Of a DNA stretch of 51,074 nucleotides, positions 42,087 through 50,370 are shown piece after piece. A program made the translations under genes and the position numbers. The stretch's first letter is position 1, and each line of letters begins with the position of its first letter. Source of the stretch: Opitutales bacterium (lineage in GTDB: Bacteria; Verrucomicrobiota; Verrucomicrobiia; Opitutales; UBA2987); assembly GCA_021772535.1 (NCBI GenBank), contig JAJFLV010000143.1:1-51074 (forward strand). Reading direction: 5' to 3'. The notes beneath the pieces were generated by a model, which did no database searches, was not told the origin of the DNA, and saw only the letters and a program-made list of their open reading frames with translations.

Positions 42087-44573
42087 TTACTTTTGCGATT
42101 GTTCGAACTTACGCGTGCGGTCACTTTCCTCCAGGATTTTGCGAATGGAGGGGAACTTCTCAATGGCCGCATTGAGGTCGTTTCGATGTAGCTCATAGAT
42201 CGAACAAGGGGTGACGGCACGAACCGTAGCCGTGCGAGGCTCCTCATGAAGAAGAGCCATTTCACCGAAGAAGTCCCCGGCCATGAGGGAAGCAAGATCG
42301 CGCGAAACTCCGTATTCTTCTCTCGAAACGCGCACCACACCCCGGGCAATTAAAAATAAGGAGGCTCCCGGATCGCCCTGACGAATGATGGATTCCCTTC
42401 CACCGTAAGTGTGCGATTTCATTCGTTCTGCAATGTCTCCGAATTCTTCTGCCGGTATTTCCTCAAAGAAGGGAACTTTACGCAGCAATTCCTCAGGTCC
42501 TACCCTCAATGTATCCACTTCCTGGCCACGGAGATCGCGAAGCTTGTGAGCAATGTTTTCTTTCATTTGCTCTGCCACCGATGGGGCGATCAAACCATGC
42601 TCCTCATGCTCTTCCACTGCTTCTTCTTCGCTCAACAAAATCAGTCGTCGGCCCAATCTTTCCTGCATGGTATGAACGAATTCGGGAAATTGCTCGGCTA
42701 CTTCGTCGATTTCCCGCCGGGCAGCCTCACGTTTCTTTTGGTACTGGCCCCGCACCTGTTGGATAATCTCCGAGGAAGTGACTTCTTGATGCTCATGTTC
42801 CTCTAAGTAATCGAGAACCCGGCTGCTCCCCTGATAATGGCCCCAGGCCTGTTCAAACGCTTCTGAAATGGAAGTGAGCTGAAGGCCCTCCACCATGGTT
42901 GAAAATCCGGGTATCTTCTGTAATAGTCGAAAGAAAGCTATTTGCAGCCGTTGGCCTCTCGAGCTGTAGGCCTGAATTGGCAGGTAGGTGCCCGAGGTAC
43001 GTACTGCATCGATTTGCCGAACCAGGATTAACAGCAATTGGCGTAGCGATCTTTCGCTCAGGTGTCCCTTATGGAACATGTTGAGGTAGAGGGTTTTTTC
43101 TTCCGCAAATGTGTGCAGAAAAAGCAAAATTAATTCCTGATTCCGATCCAGTTCACTTTGGCGCAAGTTTTCCAGGGCCTCTCTCACTCCTTTGATATCC
43201 TCTTCGCAAACTTTTTGCAATTGCTCGGCAATGGGCCCGGAATAGAGACCGCCATCGCACAACTCGGGTATTCTTTGCAGGGCCATTTTTTTACCCGCCA
43301 ATTTTCCCTCCAAAAGAGCCAACCGGTCGGCCAGGGGAGGGCGATCGAGCCCCAATTTCTTGACCAGGACATCCATGGTCAGACCCTGGACCAGAAGGGT
43401 GAAAATAACCGCCCCCATGACCAGCACGATAAACAATTCCGCCTGTTCGAAATGGGGCAGGCTAAGCACGATGGCAAGTGCAATGGCGCCGCGTAATCCA
43501 CCCCAGTACATGACTGTCTGATAACCCCCGCTGACCGGCTCCGACCCAGGAATTCGGGCCAGCAGAGGCATTAGCCCGTAGATGACCAAAGCGCGGGAAA
43601 TCAGCATCGCAAAGATAACCACCGCCAGCATATCGATGTTTTCCCATAGATCTTGCAGTTCCACCCTCAACCCCACCATCAGAAAAATCAATGCGGTGGC
43701 TACGAAAACGAGATACTCCCAGTAATGCTCCAGGTAACTCCGCACCGATTGGGATATCCGAATCCGGCCCCAGCCGCCTAGGGTAAGCCCGGCCGCAACG
43801 GTGGCCATTACTCCGCTCACATGCAGAAATTCCTCTGCCAGAATAAAAGAAACATAGGCCAGGATGGTAGTCAGCGTAATCTCGATGTCGTGGTCGGACT
43901 CCACTTTACCCAAAACATATCCGGTCAGAAGACCCAACAACCAGCCCACCACCAATCCTCCGAAGAATACGAGGAAAAACTTCCCCACTCCTGTAACCAA
44001 AGTGGCCGAAGTAACGCTGCCGGCCAGAACTATGCCGACCATTATTTTCGACAGAACGATGGAGGTGGCGTCATTAAAAAGACTCTCTCCCTCCACCAGG
44101 ACATTTAAGCGCGAAGGCGCACCCAGTCTTTTGAAGAGGGCAATTACGGCTACGGGGTCGGTGGCGCTGAGTATGGCCCCCAGAAGAAGTGCGGCAGGAA
44201 GGGGAACATCGGAGGCAAATACAACCAAAAGGCCTATAATGAGGGTTGAGAGGAGCAAGCCTGGGATGGCCAAAGTGAGAATGGGCCGAAGGTTTTGCCG
44301 CAACTGGCGGAAATCCAGATTGTAAGCCGATTCAAAAATCAAGGTGGGAAGAAAAACATAGAGAATGAGGGAGGGGGAAAGCTCCAGCTCCTCGATCAGC
44401 TGATGGGCCGCAGGATAAAATCTGGACAGCCATGCCAGACCCATCCCGACCAGCACGAGGAGTACGGAAAAGGGCAATTTCAAACGCTTTGTGATGGCCA
44501 GCACCATGGCGGCGATCAAGAGCAGGGAAATGATTCCGATTACGAGTTCGACGATATTTGATTCCTGATGCAT
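42087..44573 (-). CDS. CPA1-type Na+/H+ antiporter with C-terminal cyclic-nucleotide-binding domain
   Basis: 828 residues. About 12 membrane helices occupy residues 1-420. The transport core is intact: GAILSATDPVAVIALFKRLG and VEGESLFNDATSIVL. A long charged helical tail (about 430-690) follows. The last 130 residues form a cAMP-receptor-type domain: KVPFFEEIPAEEFGDIAERM, RQGDPGASLFLIARGVVRVS, and the phosphate-binding cassette FFGEMALLHEEPRTATVRAV. It exchanges Na+ (or K+) for H+ across the inner membrane, presumably gated by a cyclic nucleotide or a related ligand. This domain pairing is known in plant SOS1 and in some bacteria. No cyclase is nearby. Confidence 0.92.
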   Translation of the reverse strand: MHQESNIVELVIGIISLLLIAAMVLAITKRLKLPFSVLLVLVGMGLAWLSRFYPAAHQLIEELELSPSLILYVFLPTLIFESAYNLDFRQLRQNLRPILTLAIPGLLLSTLIIGLLVVFASDVPLPAALLLGAILSATDPVAVIALFKRLGAPSRLNVLVEGESLFNDATSIVLSKIMVGIVLAGSVTSATLVTGVGKFFLVFFGGLVVGWLLGLLTGYVLGKVESDHDIEITLTTILAYVSFILAEEFLHVSGVMATVAAGLTLGGWGRIRISQSVRSYLEHYWEYLVFVATALIFLMVGLRVELQDLWENIDMLAVVIFAMLISRALVIYGLMPLLARIPGSEPVSGGYQTVMYWGGLRGAIALAIVLSLPHFEQAELFIVLVMGAVIFTLLVQGLTMDVLVKKLGLDRPPLADRLALLEGKLAGKKMALQRIPELCDGGLYSGPIAEQLQKVCEEDIKGVREALENLRQSELDRNQELILLFLHTFAEEKTLYLNMFHKGHLSERSLRQLLLILVRQIDAVRTSGTYLPIQAYSSRGQRLQIAFFRLLQKIPGFSTMVEGLQLTSISEAFEQAWGHYQGSSRVLDYLEEHEHQEVTSSEIIQQVRGQYQKKREAARREIDEVAEQFPEFVHTMQERLGRRLILLSEEEAVEEHEEHGLIAPSVAEQMKENIAHKLRDLRGQEVDTLRVGPEELLRKVPFFEEIPAEEFGDIAERMKSHTYGGRESIIRQGDPGASLFLIARGVVRVSREEYGVSRDLASLMAGDFFGEMALLHEEPRTATVRAVTPCSIYELHRNDLNAAIEKFPSIRKILEESDRTRKFEQSQK

Positions 44574-44920
44574 CGAGCGGATTGGTTCACGGCAGCAAGT
44601 TCAGTTACAAAAAAGGTCCCGAGGGCAAAAGGAGTTCCCTCTTTCCCATCTGAATTGGCCCATTAGCAATAGTAGTAGAGCGTTGATAGAAATCAATAAA
44701 ATCACTTCCATTGATCAGTAAAAATTTGCTTAAGAAACAATTGTTCCTTAACCGGTTCCGCCTTGAAAGTAAATAAAAACCTTTTGATTTTCAATGCTTT
44801 GGCACATATTCAGAGAATGTCTGCTGCAGGATTGAAGCTCTATCTTCGATATTCCGATTCCTTTCTCCAATCATTTCTGTATTGCGAGGAAAAATAAATC
44901 CTTTACGCTGTCTCATTTAT
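44574..44920. other. Divergent region between the CPA1 antiporter and dCMP deaminase genes
   Basis: 347 bases, AT-rich, no gene. It must contain promoters in both directions. A short hairpin, GAGGG to CCCTC followed by TTT (about 44613-44635), points in the plus direction. A 22-base near-palindrome lies at 44730-44751 and overlaps AACCGGTT (44750-44757). No riboswitch was recognised, although antiporter leaders often have them. Confidence 0.45.
44730..44751. repeat. 22-bp near-perfect palindrome, candidate operator
   Basis: Left arm TTAAGAAACAA (44730-44740) and right arm TTGTTCCTTAA (44741-44751) match as reverse complements at 10 of 11 positions, with no spacer. The central decamer AACAATTGTT is perfect. 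It is 157 bases before the antiporter start and 169 bases before the deaminase start. It resembles the two half-sites of a dimeric repressor. Confidence 0.5.
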
Positions 44921-45427
44921 ATGAGCGAAATTACTGTGGACGAGATAGAGAGGCCCTTATCCGAACCCAATCACCTCCACCAACTGAGCGAGGTAGTGGA
45001 AGGCTGGAAGGAAAGACCTTCATGGGGGGAATATTTCATGGCTACAGCTTTACTGATCTCCTCCCGTTCGAGTTGTGAGAGGCTGCATGTGGGTTGTGTG
45101 CTGGTGAGCGGCGGCGACAACCGAAATCGGATCATAGCAGCAGGATACAACGGTTTTTTGCCGGGCGCTCCGCATCATTCCCGTGTCCGCGATGGCCATG
45201 AGCAGGCGACCGTCCATGCCGAGCAAAACGCGGTGGCCGATGCCGCCCGCCGGGGTATCAGCCTGGGGGGGGCAACGGCTTATTTGACACACTTTCCCTG
45301 CATAAATTGCGCTAAAGTTCTGGCCTCGGCAGGAATTCGCAAAATTGTTTATCATAAGGATTATAAAAACGATTCGATCGTTCAGGAAATATTGGCCGAA
45401 TCCGGCATTGCCATCGTTCGATTATGA
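44921..45427 (+). CDS. dCMP deaminase family protein
   Basis: 168 residues from the ATG at 44921. A TTG 39 bases upstream would add 13 residues. The zinc site is HAEQNAVADAA (His99, Glu101) and PCINCAKVLASAG (Cys127, Cys130), the order seen in ComEB-type deoxycytidylate deaminases. The N-terminal RPSWGEYFMATALLISSRSS and the HVGCVLVSGG and GYNGFLPGAPHH segments are also typical. It converts dCMP to dUMP, a source of dTMP. It is transcribed with the AlgH/YqgE gene 72 bases downstream, or separately. No frame disruption. Confidence 0.88.
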   Translation: MSEITVDEIERPLSEPNHLHQLSEVVEGWKERPSWGEYFMATALLISSRSSCERLHVGCVLVSGGDNRNRIIAAGYNGFLPGAPHHSRVRDGHEQATVHAEQNAVADAARRGISLGGATAYLTHFPCINCAKVLASAGIRKIVYHKDYKNDSIVQEILAESGIAIVRL

Positions 45428-45499
45428 TTTCGCTTGATTAATCGGGCTCAGTTTTCATAATCAAAATGACGAAAAGAGCAGTATTTTTACCCGGTTACG

Positions 45500-46063
45500 A
45501 TGAGAGATCAAAGCGATAATACAGACAACCTTTCCGGATCGCTGCTCATTTCCCATCCTGGACTGGTAGATCCTAATTTCAAAAAAACAGTGGTCCTCAT
45601 TTCCGCCCATTCCGATGATGAGGGCGCCCTCGGAGTGGTCATCAATCGGCCCATGGGAAAATCTTTGGGTGAGTTGAAAGGAGAGTTCGCATACAGCCCC
45701 CTGTCGGAAGTTCCCGTCTATGTGGGAGGTCCGGTAAATAATAGCAGCCTTATTTTAGCCGCCTGGAAATGGGTGGAGGAAACAGGTATTTTCAAACTTT
45801 ATTTTGGAATTTCGGCCGATAAAGCGCAGATTATGCTGGCCAATGAACCGGATCTTGAGGTTCGCGGTTTTCTCGGTTACGCCGGCTGGACGCGGGGGCA
45901 GATCGAAAGCGAAGTTAAGCAGGATGCCTGGGTAGTCAGCCCGATTGACGGGAATGCCATTCAAAACTCGGTGGGAAAAGATTTGTGGAAAAATATTCTT
46001 CTGAAAGTTCTTCCCGACATGAAATTCCTCGCTGAGGCTCCGGACGATCCCTCGGTGAACTAA
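45500..46063 (+). CDS. AlgH/YqgE family protein
   Basis: 187 residues, the family's usual size. Signature segments are GSLLISHPGLVDPNFKKTVV, GALGVVINRPMGKSLGEL, VYVGGPVNNSSLILA and RGFLGYAGWTRGQIESEV. The family (UPF0301) is widespread in Gram-negative bacteria. It was named from regulation of alginate in Pseudomonas, but its biochemical role is unclear. It stands between dCMP deaminase and the Mrp/Mbh operon on the same strand. The 218-base gap to the next gene makes cotranscription with the antiporter operon unlikely. Confidence 0.92.
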   Translation: MRDQSDNTDNLSGSLLISHPGLVDPNFKKTVVLISAHSDDEGALGVVINRPMGKSLGELKGEFAYSPLSEVPVYVGGPVNNSSLILAAWKWVEETGIFKLYFGISADKAQIMLANEPDLEVRGFLGYAGWTRGQIESEVKQDAWVVSPIDGNAIQNSVGKDLWKNILLKVLPDMKFLAEAPDDPSVN

Positions 46064-46126
46064 GACGCCCTCTAAGAGCGGGAATCGGACTTTTCGGGTG
46101 GCTGGAGCGATTTCGTCTTTATTCGT

Positions 46127-46147
46127 TTTTCAAGAAAAACTTGAAAA
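46127..46147 (+). repeat. 21-bp inverted repeat in the leader of the Mrp/Mbh operon
   Basis: TTTTCAAG (46127-46134), five A residues, then CTTGAAAA (46140-46147) form a perfect eight-base stem with a five-base loop. It lies 135 bases before the first antiporter gene. It could be an operator or an RNA hairpin in the leader. It is too AT-rich to be a strong terminator. Confidence 0.45.
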
Positions 46148-46281
46148 CATCTTTGCAGTCCCTATTGGTAGCCCATTGACGGTTTGGTTGCTCTAGACGA
46201 AAATCCAGAAATACATCCTCTGGGTTGGCTGGAAGCCACCAAATTGACCATTTTCTTGCTTATTCAGATTTCAGATTTTCC

Positions 46282-46773
46282 ATGTATTCGATATTGGTTT
46301 TCATCCTTCTATTTATAGTCTGGATTGTTTTCTCCGGGAAGTTCGACTGGTTCCACCTGACCTTGGGTATTTTTTCGGCCTCCTTTGTCACTTATTTTTC
46401 TTCTGACCTGTATTTTACCGATCGAACCATTGGATTACTGGAGCGGCTGGGGCAGTTGTATCGTTTTTGCCGCTATCTCTTTTGGCTGCTCTATCAAATC
46501 TTGCTGGCCAATCTCCACGTCCTCCGCCTGGCCCTGTGGCGCAAAGGCCTGAAGGATGTTGTACCGACCATAATTCGTATAAAAACCAGGCTTCAGTCCA
46601 ACTATGCGCGATATGTTTTGGCCAACTCGATCACCCTGACTCCCGGCACCGTAACTTTGCGTATCGAGGAGGATATCCTCTTTGTTCACGCCATCAGCCG
46701 GAAAGCCGCTGCTTCATTGGATGGGGAAATGGAGCGGCGAATAGCCGATATTTTTGAAAGGGCAAAAAGGTAA
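46282..46773 (+). CDS. mnhE: Na+/H+ antiporter subunit E (Mrp/Mnh family)
   Basis: 163 residues from the ATG at 46282. An upstream frame to 46225 adds a charged stretch before the first helix and is not favoured. The N-terminal pair of helices (MYSILVFILLFIVWIVF and following) and the soluble end VVPTIIRIKTRLQSNYARYV, then ANSITLTPGTVTLRIEEDIL and FVHAI are the MrpE signature. It opens an operon of at least eight genes. Mrp complexes exchange Na+ for H+, and the E subunit supports assembly. The next gene starts three bases after its stop. Confidence 0.9.
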   Translation: MYSILVFILLFIVWIVFSGKFDWFHLTLGIFSASFVTYFSSDLYFTDRTIGLLERLGQLYRFCRYLFWLLYQILLANLHVLRLALWRKGLKDVVPTIIRIKTRLQSNYARYVLANSITLTPGTVTLRIEEDILFVHAISRKAAASLDGEMERRIADIFERAKR

Positions 46774-46776
46774 AGC

Positions 46777-47082
46777 ATGGAAGACGTTTTTCTAACCACC
46801 GGAATTCTTTTATTTATACTGGCAGGCCTGGTTCTATTGCGAGTGGTCATCGGACCAACTGCAATAGATCGCATTGTTGCAGTCAACATGCTGGGAACAC
46901 AAACCACGGTCCTCTTGATATTGATCGGAATACTCTTCCACCGAGTGGACATGTTTGTTGATTTTGCACTTACCTACGCCTTATTGAATTTTGTCGGCTC
47001 TCTGGCCGCCGCGCGTTATCTGCTTAGAACGAAACCTTTAAAAGACACCAAAATCATTGTCACGGAGGTTGATCGGGCATGA
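46777..47082 (+). CDS. mnhF: Na+/H+ antiporter subunit F
   Basis: 101 residues with three membrane helices. The segment RVVIGPTAIDRIVAVNMLGT, followed by DFALTYALLNFVGSLAAARY, is the MrpF signature. The stop overlaps the mnhG start (ATGA), consistent with translational coupling. It is part of the membrane arm of the antiporter complex with E and G. Confidence 0.92.
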   Translation: MEDVFLTTGILLFILAGLVLLRVVIGPTAIDRIVAVNMLGTQTTVLLILIGILFHRVDMFVDFALTYALLNFVGSLAAARYLLRTKPLKDTKIIVTEVDRA

Positions 47083-47420
47083 TCCTCAATATCGCGTGTC
47101 TTGCTCTGCTGACTATCGGTGTGGTCATTTTTTTTGGCGCCGTCATTGGGGTTTTGCGATTTCCCGATTTTTATTCCCGCATGCATGCAGCTGGAATTAG
47201 CGATACTATGTCCACAATCAGCCTTTTGACTGCTTTCGCTCTCTTCCAACTGCACGATCTTTCCTGGCCTAATCTGCTGGTGGTGGGAAAGATTTTTTTC
47301 ATCGTAGCTTTTATTTCCCTGACCGGGCCGACCAGCACACACGCCCTCATGCACGCCGGGTATCAGCGACGAAACCGGCCCCCCGTACGGAAACAGGAGC
47401 CGGATGAGGATATGACATGA
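47079..47420 (+). CDS. mnhG: Na+/H+ antiporter subunit G
   Basis: 113 residues with three helices. VIFFGAVIGVLRFPDFYSRM, followed by HAAGISDTMSTISLLTAFAL, is the MrpG signature. The C-terminal HALMHAGYQRRNRPPVRKQE is a charged tail. Start and stop both overlap the neighbours by four bases (ATGA), so EFG and the next two genes are tightly coupled. Confidence 0.92.
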   Translation: MILNIACLALLTIGVVIFFGAVIGVLRFPDFYSRMHAAGISDTMSTISLLTAFALFQLHDLSWPNLLVVGKIFFIVAFISLTGPTSTHALMHAGYQRRNRPPVRKQEPDEDMT

Positions 47421-47662
47421 TCTGGCAATTCGATATTATAATTTTGGGGTTTCTCCTCATTGCGGCCATTCTCGCTTTGAGAGAAACCGATTTGCTCAGC
47501 GCAACCATGATTTTTGGCGTCTACAGTTTTCTCATGTGTCTGCTTTGGGCAGAAATGGCGGCTGTCGATGTGGCTTTTACGGAGGCCGCGGTGGGAGCCG
47601 GAGCGAGCACCGTTTTCCTTATCTCAACAATTTACAACACTAAGAGGAAATCATCCGATTGA
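47417..47662 (+). CDS. MbhD/DUF4040-type subunit (MrpA C-terminal module)
   Basis: 81 residues with three helices. AAVDVAFTEAAVGAGASTVF is the DUF4040 signature. It corresponds to the C-terminal extension of large MrpA subunits and to MbhD of archaeal membrane-bound hydrogenases. Here it is a separate small gene, as in Mbh-like and split Mrp operons. Its stop overlaps the next gene, which uses a TTG start (TTGA). Confidence 0.88.
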   Translation: MIWQFDIIILGFLLIAAILALRETDLLSATMIFGVYSFLMCLLWAEMAAVDVAFTEAAVGAGASTVFLISTIYNTKRKSSD

Positions 47663-48414
47663 AAACACTGGGTGCCATAGCAGTCATTATTACCGGGGCG
47701 TTGTTATTATATGCCTCCGAAGATTTTCCAGCTTGGGGCGATCCCCATTCGCCTGCCAGCCAATACCGGGTATCGCAGCACTACATCCTGAAAACTTTTG
47801 AGGAAACCTCTGTTCCCAACATGGTTACTGCCATTTTGGCCGATTACCGAGGCTACGACACTCTATTTGAGACCGTCGTCATTTTTACCGCCGGCATTGC
47901 CATCATAGCGATCCTGAGGGGTCCGATCGATAAAAGAGTCCGTCTTCGGCTGGCTTCCGAAAAAAAGTTAAGGGAATCAAATCTCATCCTGGCCCAAACC
48001 TGCCGGCTGCTGGTGCCGATCATTCAACTGTTTGCCCTTTATGTGATTGCCCATGGGCACCACAGCCCGGGGGGAGGTTTCCAGGGTGGGGTGATTTTTG
48101 GAGGCAGTTTGATTTTGCTCGCAATATCCTTTCAACTACAAACCGCCCTGGACCGGGTTTCAGAAAAAAAGGCAATACTTCTGGCGGGGGTGGGGGTATT
48201 AATTTACTCTGGAATAGGATTGGTTTGCCTTTTATTGGGAGGCAATTTTTTGGATTATTCGATACTCCACAATCTGTTGCAGGTTGATCCCATCACAGCT
48301 CGTTCCCATGGTATTCTGGGGGTCGAAATAGGGGTAGCCTTTACGGTGGCCTCAATCATGTTCGCCATCTACGCTAATCTATCCTCTCGCGGCAGAATGA
48401 AGGGAGGGCTGTGA
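47659..48414 (+). CDS. mnhB: MnhB subunit fused to an MbhE-like N-terminal part
   Basis: 251 residues from a TTG at 47659. The first 95 residues correspond to MbhE, the other part of the MrpA tail: YRGYDTLFETVVIFTAGIAI. The rest is MnhB: VIAHGHHSPGGGFQGGVIFG, with several helices, and ending in SHGILGVEIGVAFTVASIMF. Joining both modules in one gene is a known variant. The stop and the next start are separated by four bases. It forms part of the ion-path module of the antiporter. Confidence 0.88.
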   Translation: MKTLGAIAVIITGALLLYASEDFPAWGDPHSPASQYRVSQHYILKTFEETSVPNMVTAILADYRGYDTLFETVVIFTAGIAIIAILRGPIDKRVRLRLASEKKLRESNLILAQTCRLLVPIIQLFALYVIAHGHHSPGGGFQGGVIFGGSLILLAISFQLQTALDRVSEKKAILLAGVGVLIYSGIGLVCLLLGGNFLDYSILHNLLQVDPITARSHGILGVEIGVAFTVASIMFAIYANLSSRGRMKGGL

Positions 48415-48418
48415 TATT

Positions 48419-48850
48419 ATGACTATTACCGAATTCGTAGTTTCGCGTCTTAATTACTGGATATATGTCATTCTGATGATGATCGGCCTGTTTGCCATGA
48501 TCTCGAAAAAAAACCTAATCAAAAAACTCATCGGAATGTCTATTTTTCAGACCGCCATCATTTTATTTTATGTCTCCATGGGGGTAAAGGAGGAGTCCAA
48601 TATTCCCATCCTTGAGCATAACATCGCACATGCCTCCGATCATGCAGAGGCATCAGATCACGGGCAAGTGGAAGAAATTCGAGCGGAGAATTATGCCAAT
48701 CCATTGCCTCATGTGCTGATGCTCACCGCGATTGTCGTGGGGGTGGCCACATTGGGAGTCGGCCTGGCCGTGGTACAAAAAATCCACCAGGAATTCGGCA
48801 CCATAGAAGAGCCCGAAATACTAGCGAAAATCAAGTCTGGCCATGGTTGA
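48419..48850 (+). CDS. mnhC: Na+/H+ antiporter subunit C (NuoK-like) with a charged insertion
   Basis: 143 residues, against about 110-115 in typical MnhC. Helices 1 and 2 hold the NuoK-like motif KKLIGMSIFQTAIILFYVSM. Helix 3 is PHVLMLTAIVVGVATLGVGL. Between helices 2 and 3 lies an insertion of about 30 residues rich in His, Asp and Glu (HNIAHASDHAEASDHGQVEE). The conserved basic and acidic residues of the helices remain. The insertion sits in the loop normally exposed to one membrane face. Its gene end overlaps mnhD by eight bases. Confidence 0.9.
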   Translation: MTITEFVVSRLNYWIYVILMMIGLFAMISKKNLIKKLIGMSIFQTAIILFYVSMGVKEESNIPILEHNIAHASDHAEASDHGQVEEIRAENYANPLPHVLMLTAIVVGVATLGVGLAVVQKIHQEFGTIEEPEILAKIKSGHG

Positions 48851-50369
48851 CCAATACCCGGCCATAATACTTTTAGCGCCTTTTTTCGCAGCCATCGCTG
48901 TTTCCTTATTTGGCAGCTGGAAGAACGGGTTGTGTCTGCCTATGGCCATAATCGCATTAGGTATTTCCCTGGCCGCATCGATTGCACTTTTGGGACAAGT
49001 CGCAGCCGAGGGAGAAATCGTCTACTTATTGGGCGGGTGGTCCCGGCCATTCGGGATAGAGTTCAGGATAGATCCGCTAAACGCCATGCTTCTTGTCGTG
49101 GTCACGACGGTTGCTTTGTTAACGGCCGTCTATTCAACCCAAGCGGCGGTTTTGGAAACGCCGAATAAATACCCGCAATTTTACACTCTTTTTTTGCTCC
49201 TGGTAACAGGCCTTCTTGGGATGAGCTTAACCGGGGACGCTTTTAACCTTTATGTTCTGGTGGAGGTTGCCTCCCTGACCAGTTACGCTTTGATTGCCAT
49301 GCATTCGAAACGCGCTGTGCTGGCCAGCTTCAATTACATTATAATGGGCACTATCGGGGCTTCCTTTTATTTGCTCGGGGTGGGTTATTTGTATATTAAA
49401 ACCGGTTCCCTCAACATGGTGGATATTCGGGAGATCCTTCAAGAAACAGGACTTTACGGCTCAAAAACAATCATGGTGGCCTTTATGCTGATCATGGTTG
49501 GGGTGTGGATTAAAATGGCCTTTTTTCCGTTGCACGGTTGGCTGCCCAACGCTTATTCCTACGCGCCGTCTTCCACCAGTTGCATCCTCGCTCCACTCAT
49601 GACCAAAGTAACCGTTTACGTCATGATCCGGATGATGTTAACCGTTTTTGGGCCGGAGTATGTTTTCCAATACCTTGGGTGGAGCAATGTTGTGGTCTGG
49701 ATGGCAGTGCTCGCTATAGTGGCGGGGTCAATAATGGCCCTGGCCCAGACTGATCTGAAAAAAATGTTCTCATACATCATCGTGGCGGAGGTCGGTTATA
49801 TGGTGGGAGGTGTATGGTTGGCCAATGAGACCGCCTTTATCGGGGCTTTTTATCACGTCATCAGCGATGCCTTTATGACCCTTTGCCTGTTTTTAGCCGC
49901 CGGGGCCATTATCACCAAGACAGGAAAACGCTCCATATCGGAAATGGAAGGGCTGTTCAGGAAAATGCCCTGGACCATGGTTGGATTCGTCATTGCCGCC
50001 CTGTCTATGATAGGAATACCTCCCACATGCGGTTTTTTCAGTAAATGGTACCTGATCAACGGGGCAATTGAAGCGGGCCACTGGGGCTACGTGGTGGCGC
50101 TGCTTTTCTCCAGTTTGATCAACGCAATACTATTTTTCAAAGTATTCGAAGTAGCCTATTTTTCAAAACCATCCCATGGCCAGGAAAAGGACGAGAACCA
50201 GCCTGAATCCGCCGGCACCGATGGAGTAGGGGAGCCGCCGGCAACCATGCTGGCGCCATTGTTGATAACTGCCTCTGGTTTGTTGCTGATCGGCATCTTC
50301 AATCAGGACATTGTAATTCTCATCCGGCAGGCCGTCAGCTCCTTCGGATTCATCGGTTTCTTGAATTAA
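48843..50369 (+). CDS. mnhD: Na+/H+ antiporter subunit D (NuoN/NuoM-like proton-pumping subunit)
   Basis: 508 residues with about 14 helices, a normal length. The key glutamate is in FNLYVLVEVASLTSYAL, and the lysines are in VGVWIKMAFFPLHGWLPNAY and MALAQTDLKKMFSYIIVAEV. PNAYSYAPSSTSCILAPLM is the conserved broken-helix region. This complex-I-like subunit carries an ion channel. A second D/L-type subunit gene follows one base after its stop. Confidence 0.93.
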   Translation: MVDQYPAIILLAPFFAAIAVSLFGSWKNGLCLPMAIIALGISLAASIALLGQVAAEGEIVYLLGGWSRPFGIEFRIDPLNAMLLVVVTTVALLTAVYSTQAAVLETPNKYPQFYTLFLLLVTGLLGMSLTGDAFNLYVLVEVASLTSYALIAMHSKRAVLASFNYIIMGTIGASFYLLGVGYLYIKTGSLNMVDIREILQETGLYGSKTIMVAFMLIMVGVWIKMAFFPLHGWLPNAYSYAPSSTSCILAPLMTKVTVYVMIRMMLTVFGPEYVFQYLGWSNVVVWMAVLAIVAGSIMALAQTDLKKMFSYIIVAEVGYMVGGVWLANETAFIGAFYHVISDAFMTLCLFLAAGAIITKTGKRSISEMEGLFRKMPWTMVGFVIAALSMIGIPPTCGFFSKWYLINGAIEAGHWGYVVALLFSSLINAILFFKVFEVAYFSKPSHGQEKDENQPESAGTDGVGEPPATMLAPLLITASGLLLIGIFNQDIVILIRQAVSSFGFIGFLN

Positions 50370-50370
50370 A

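Noticed and set aside
46064-46281. Sodium or other riboswitch before the antiporter operon
   Set aside because: No conserved core was recognised by eye. Only the short AT-rich hairpin is supported.
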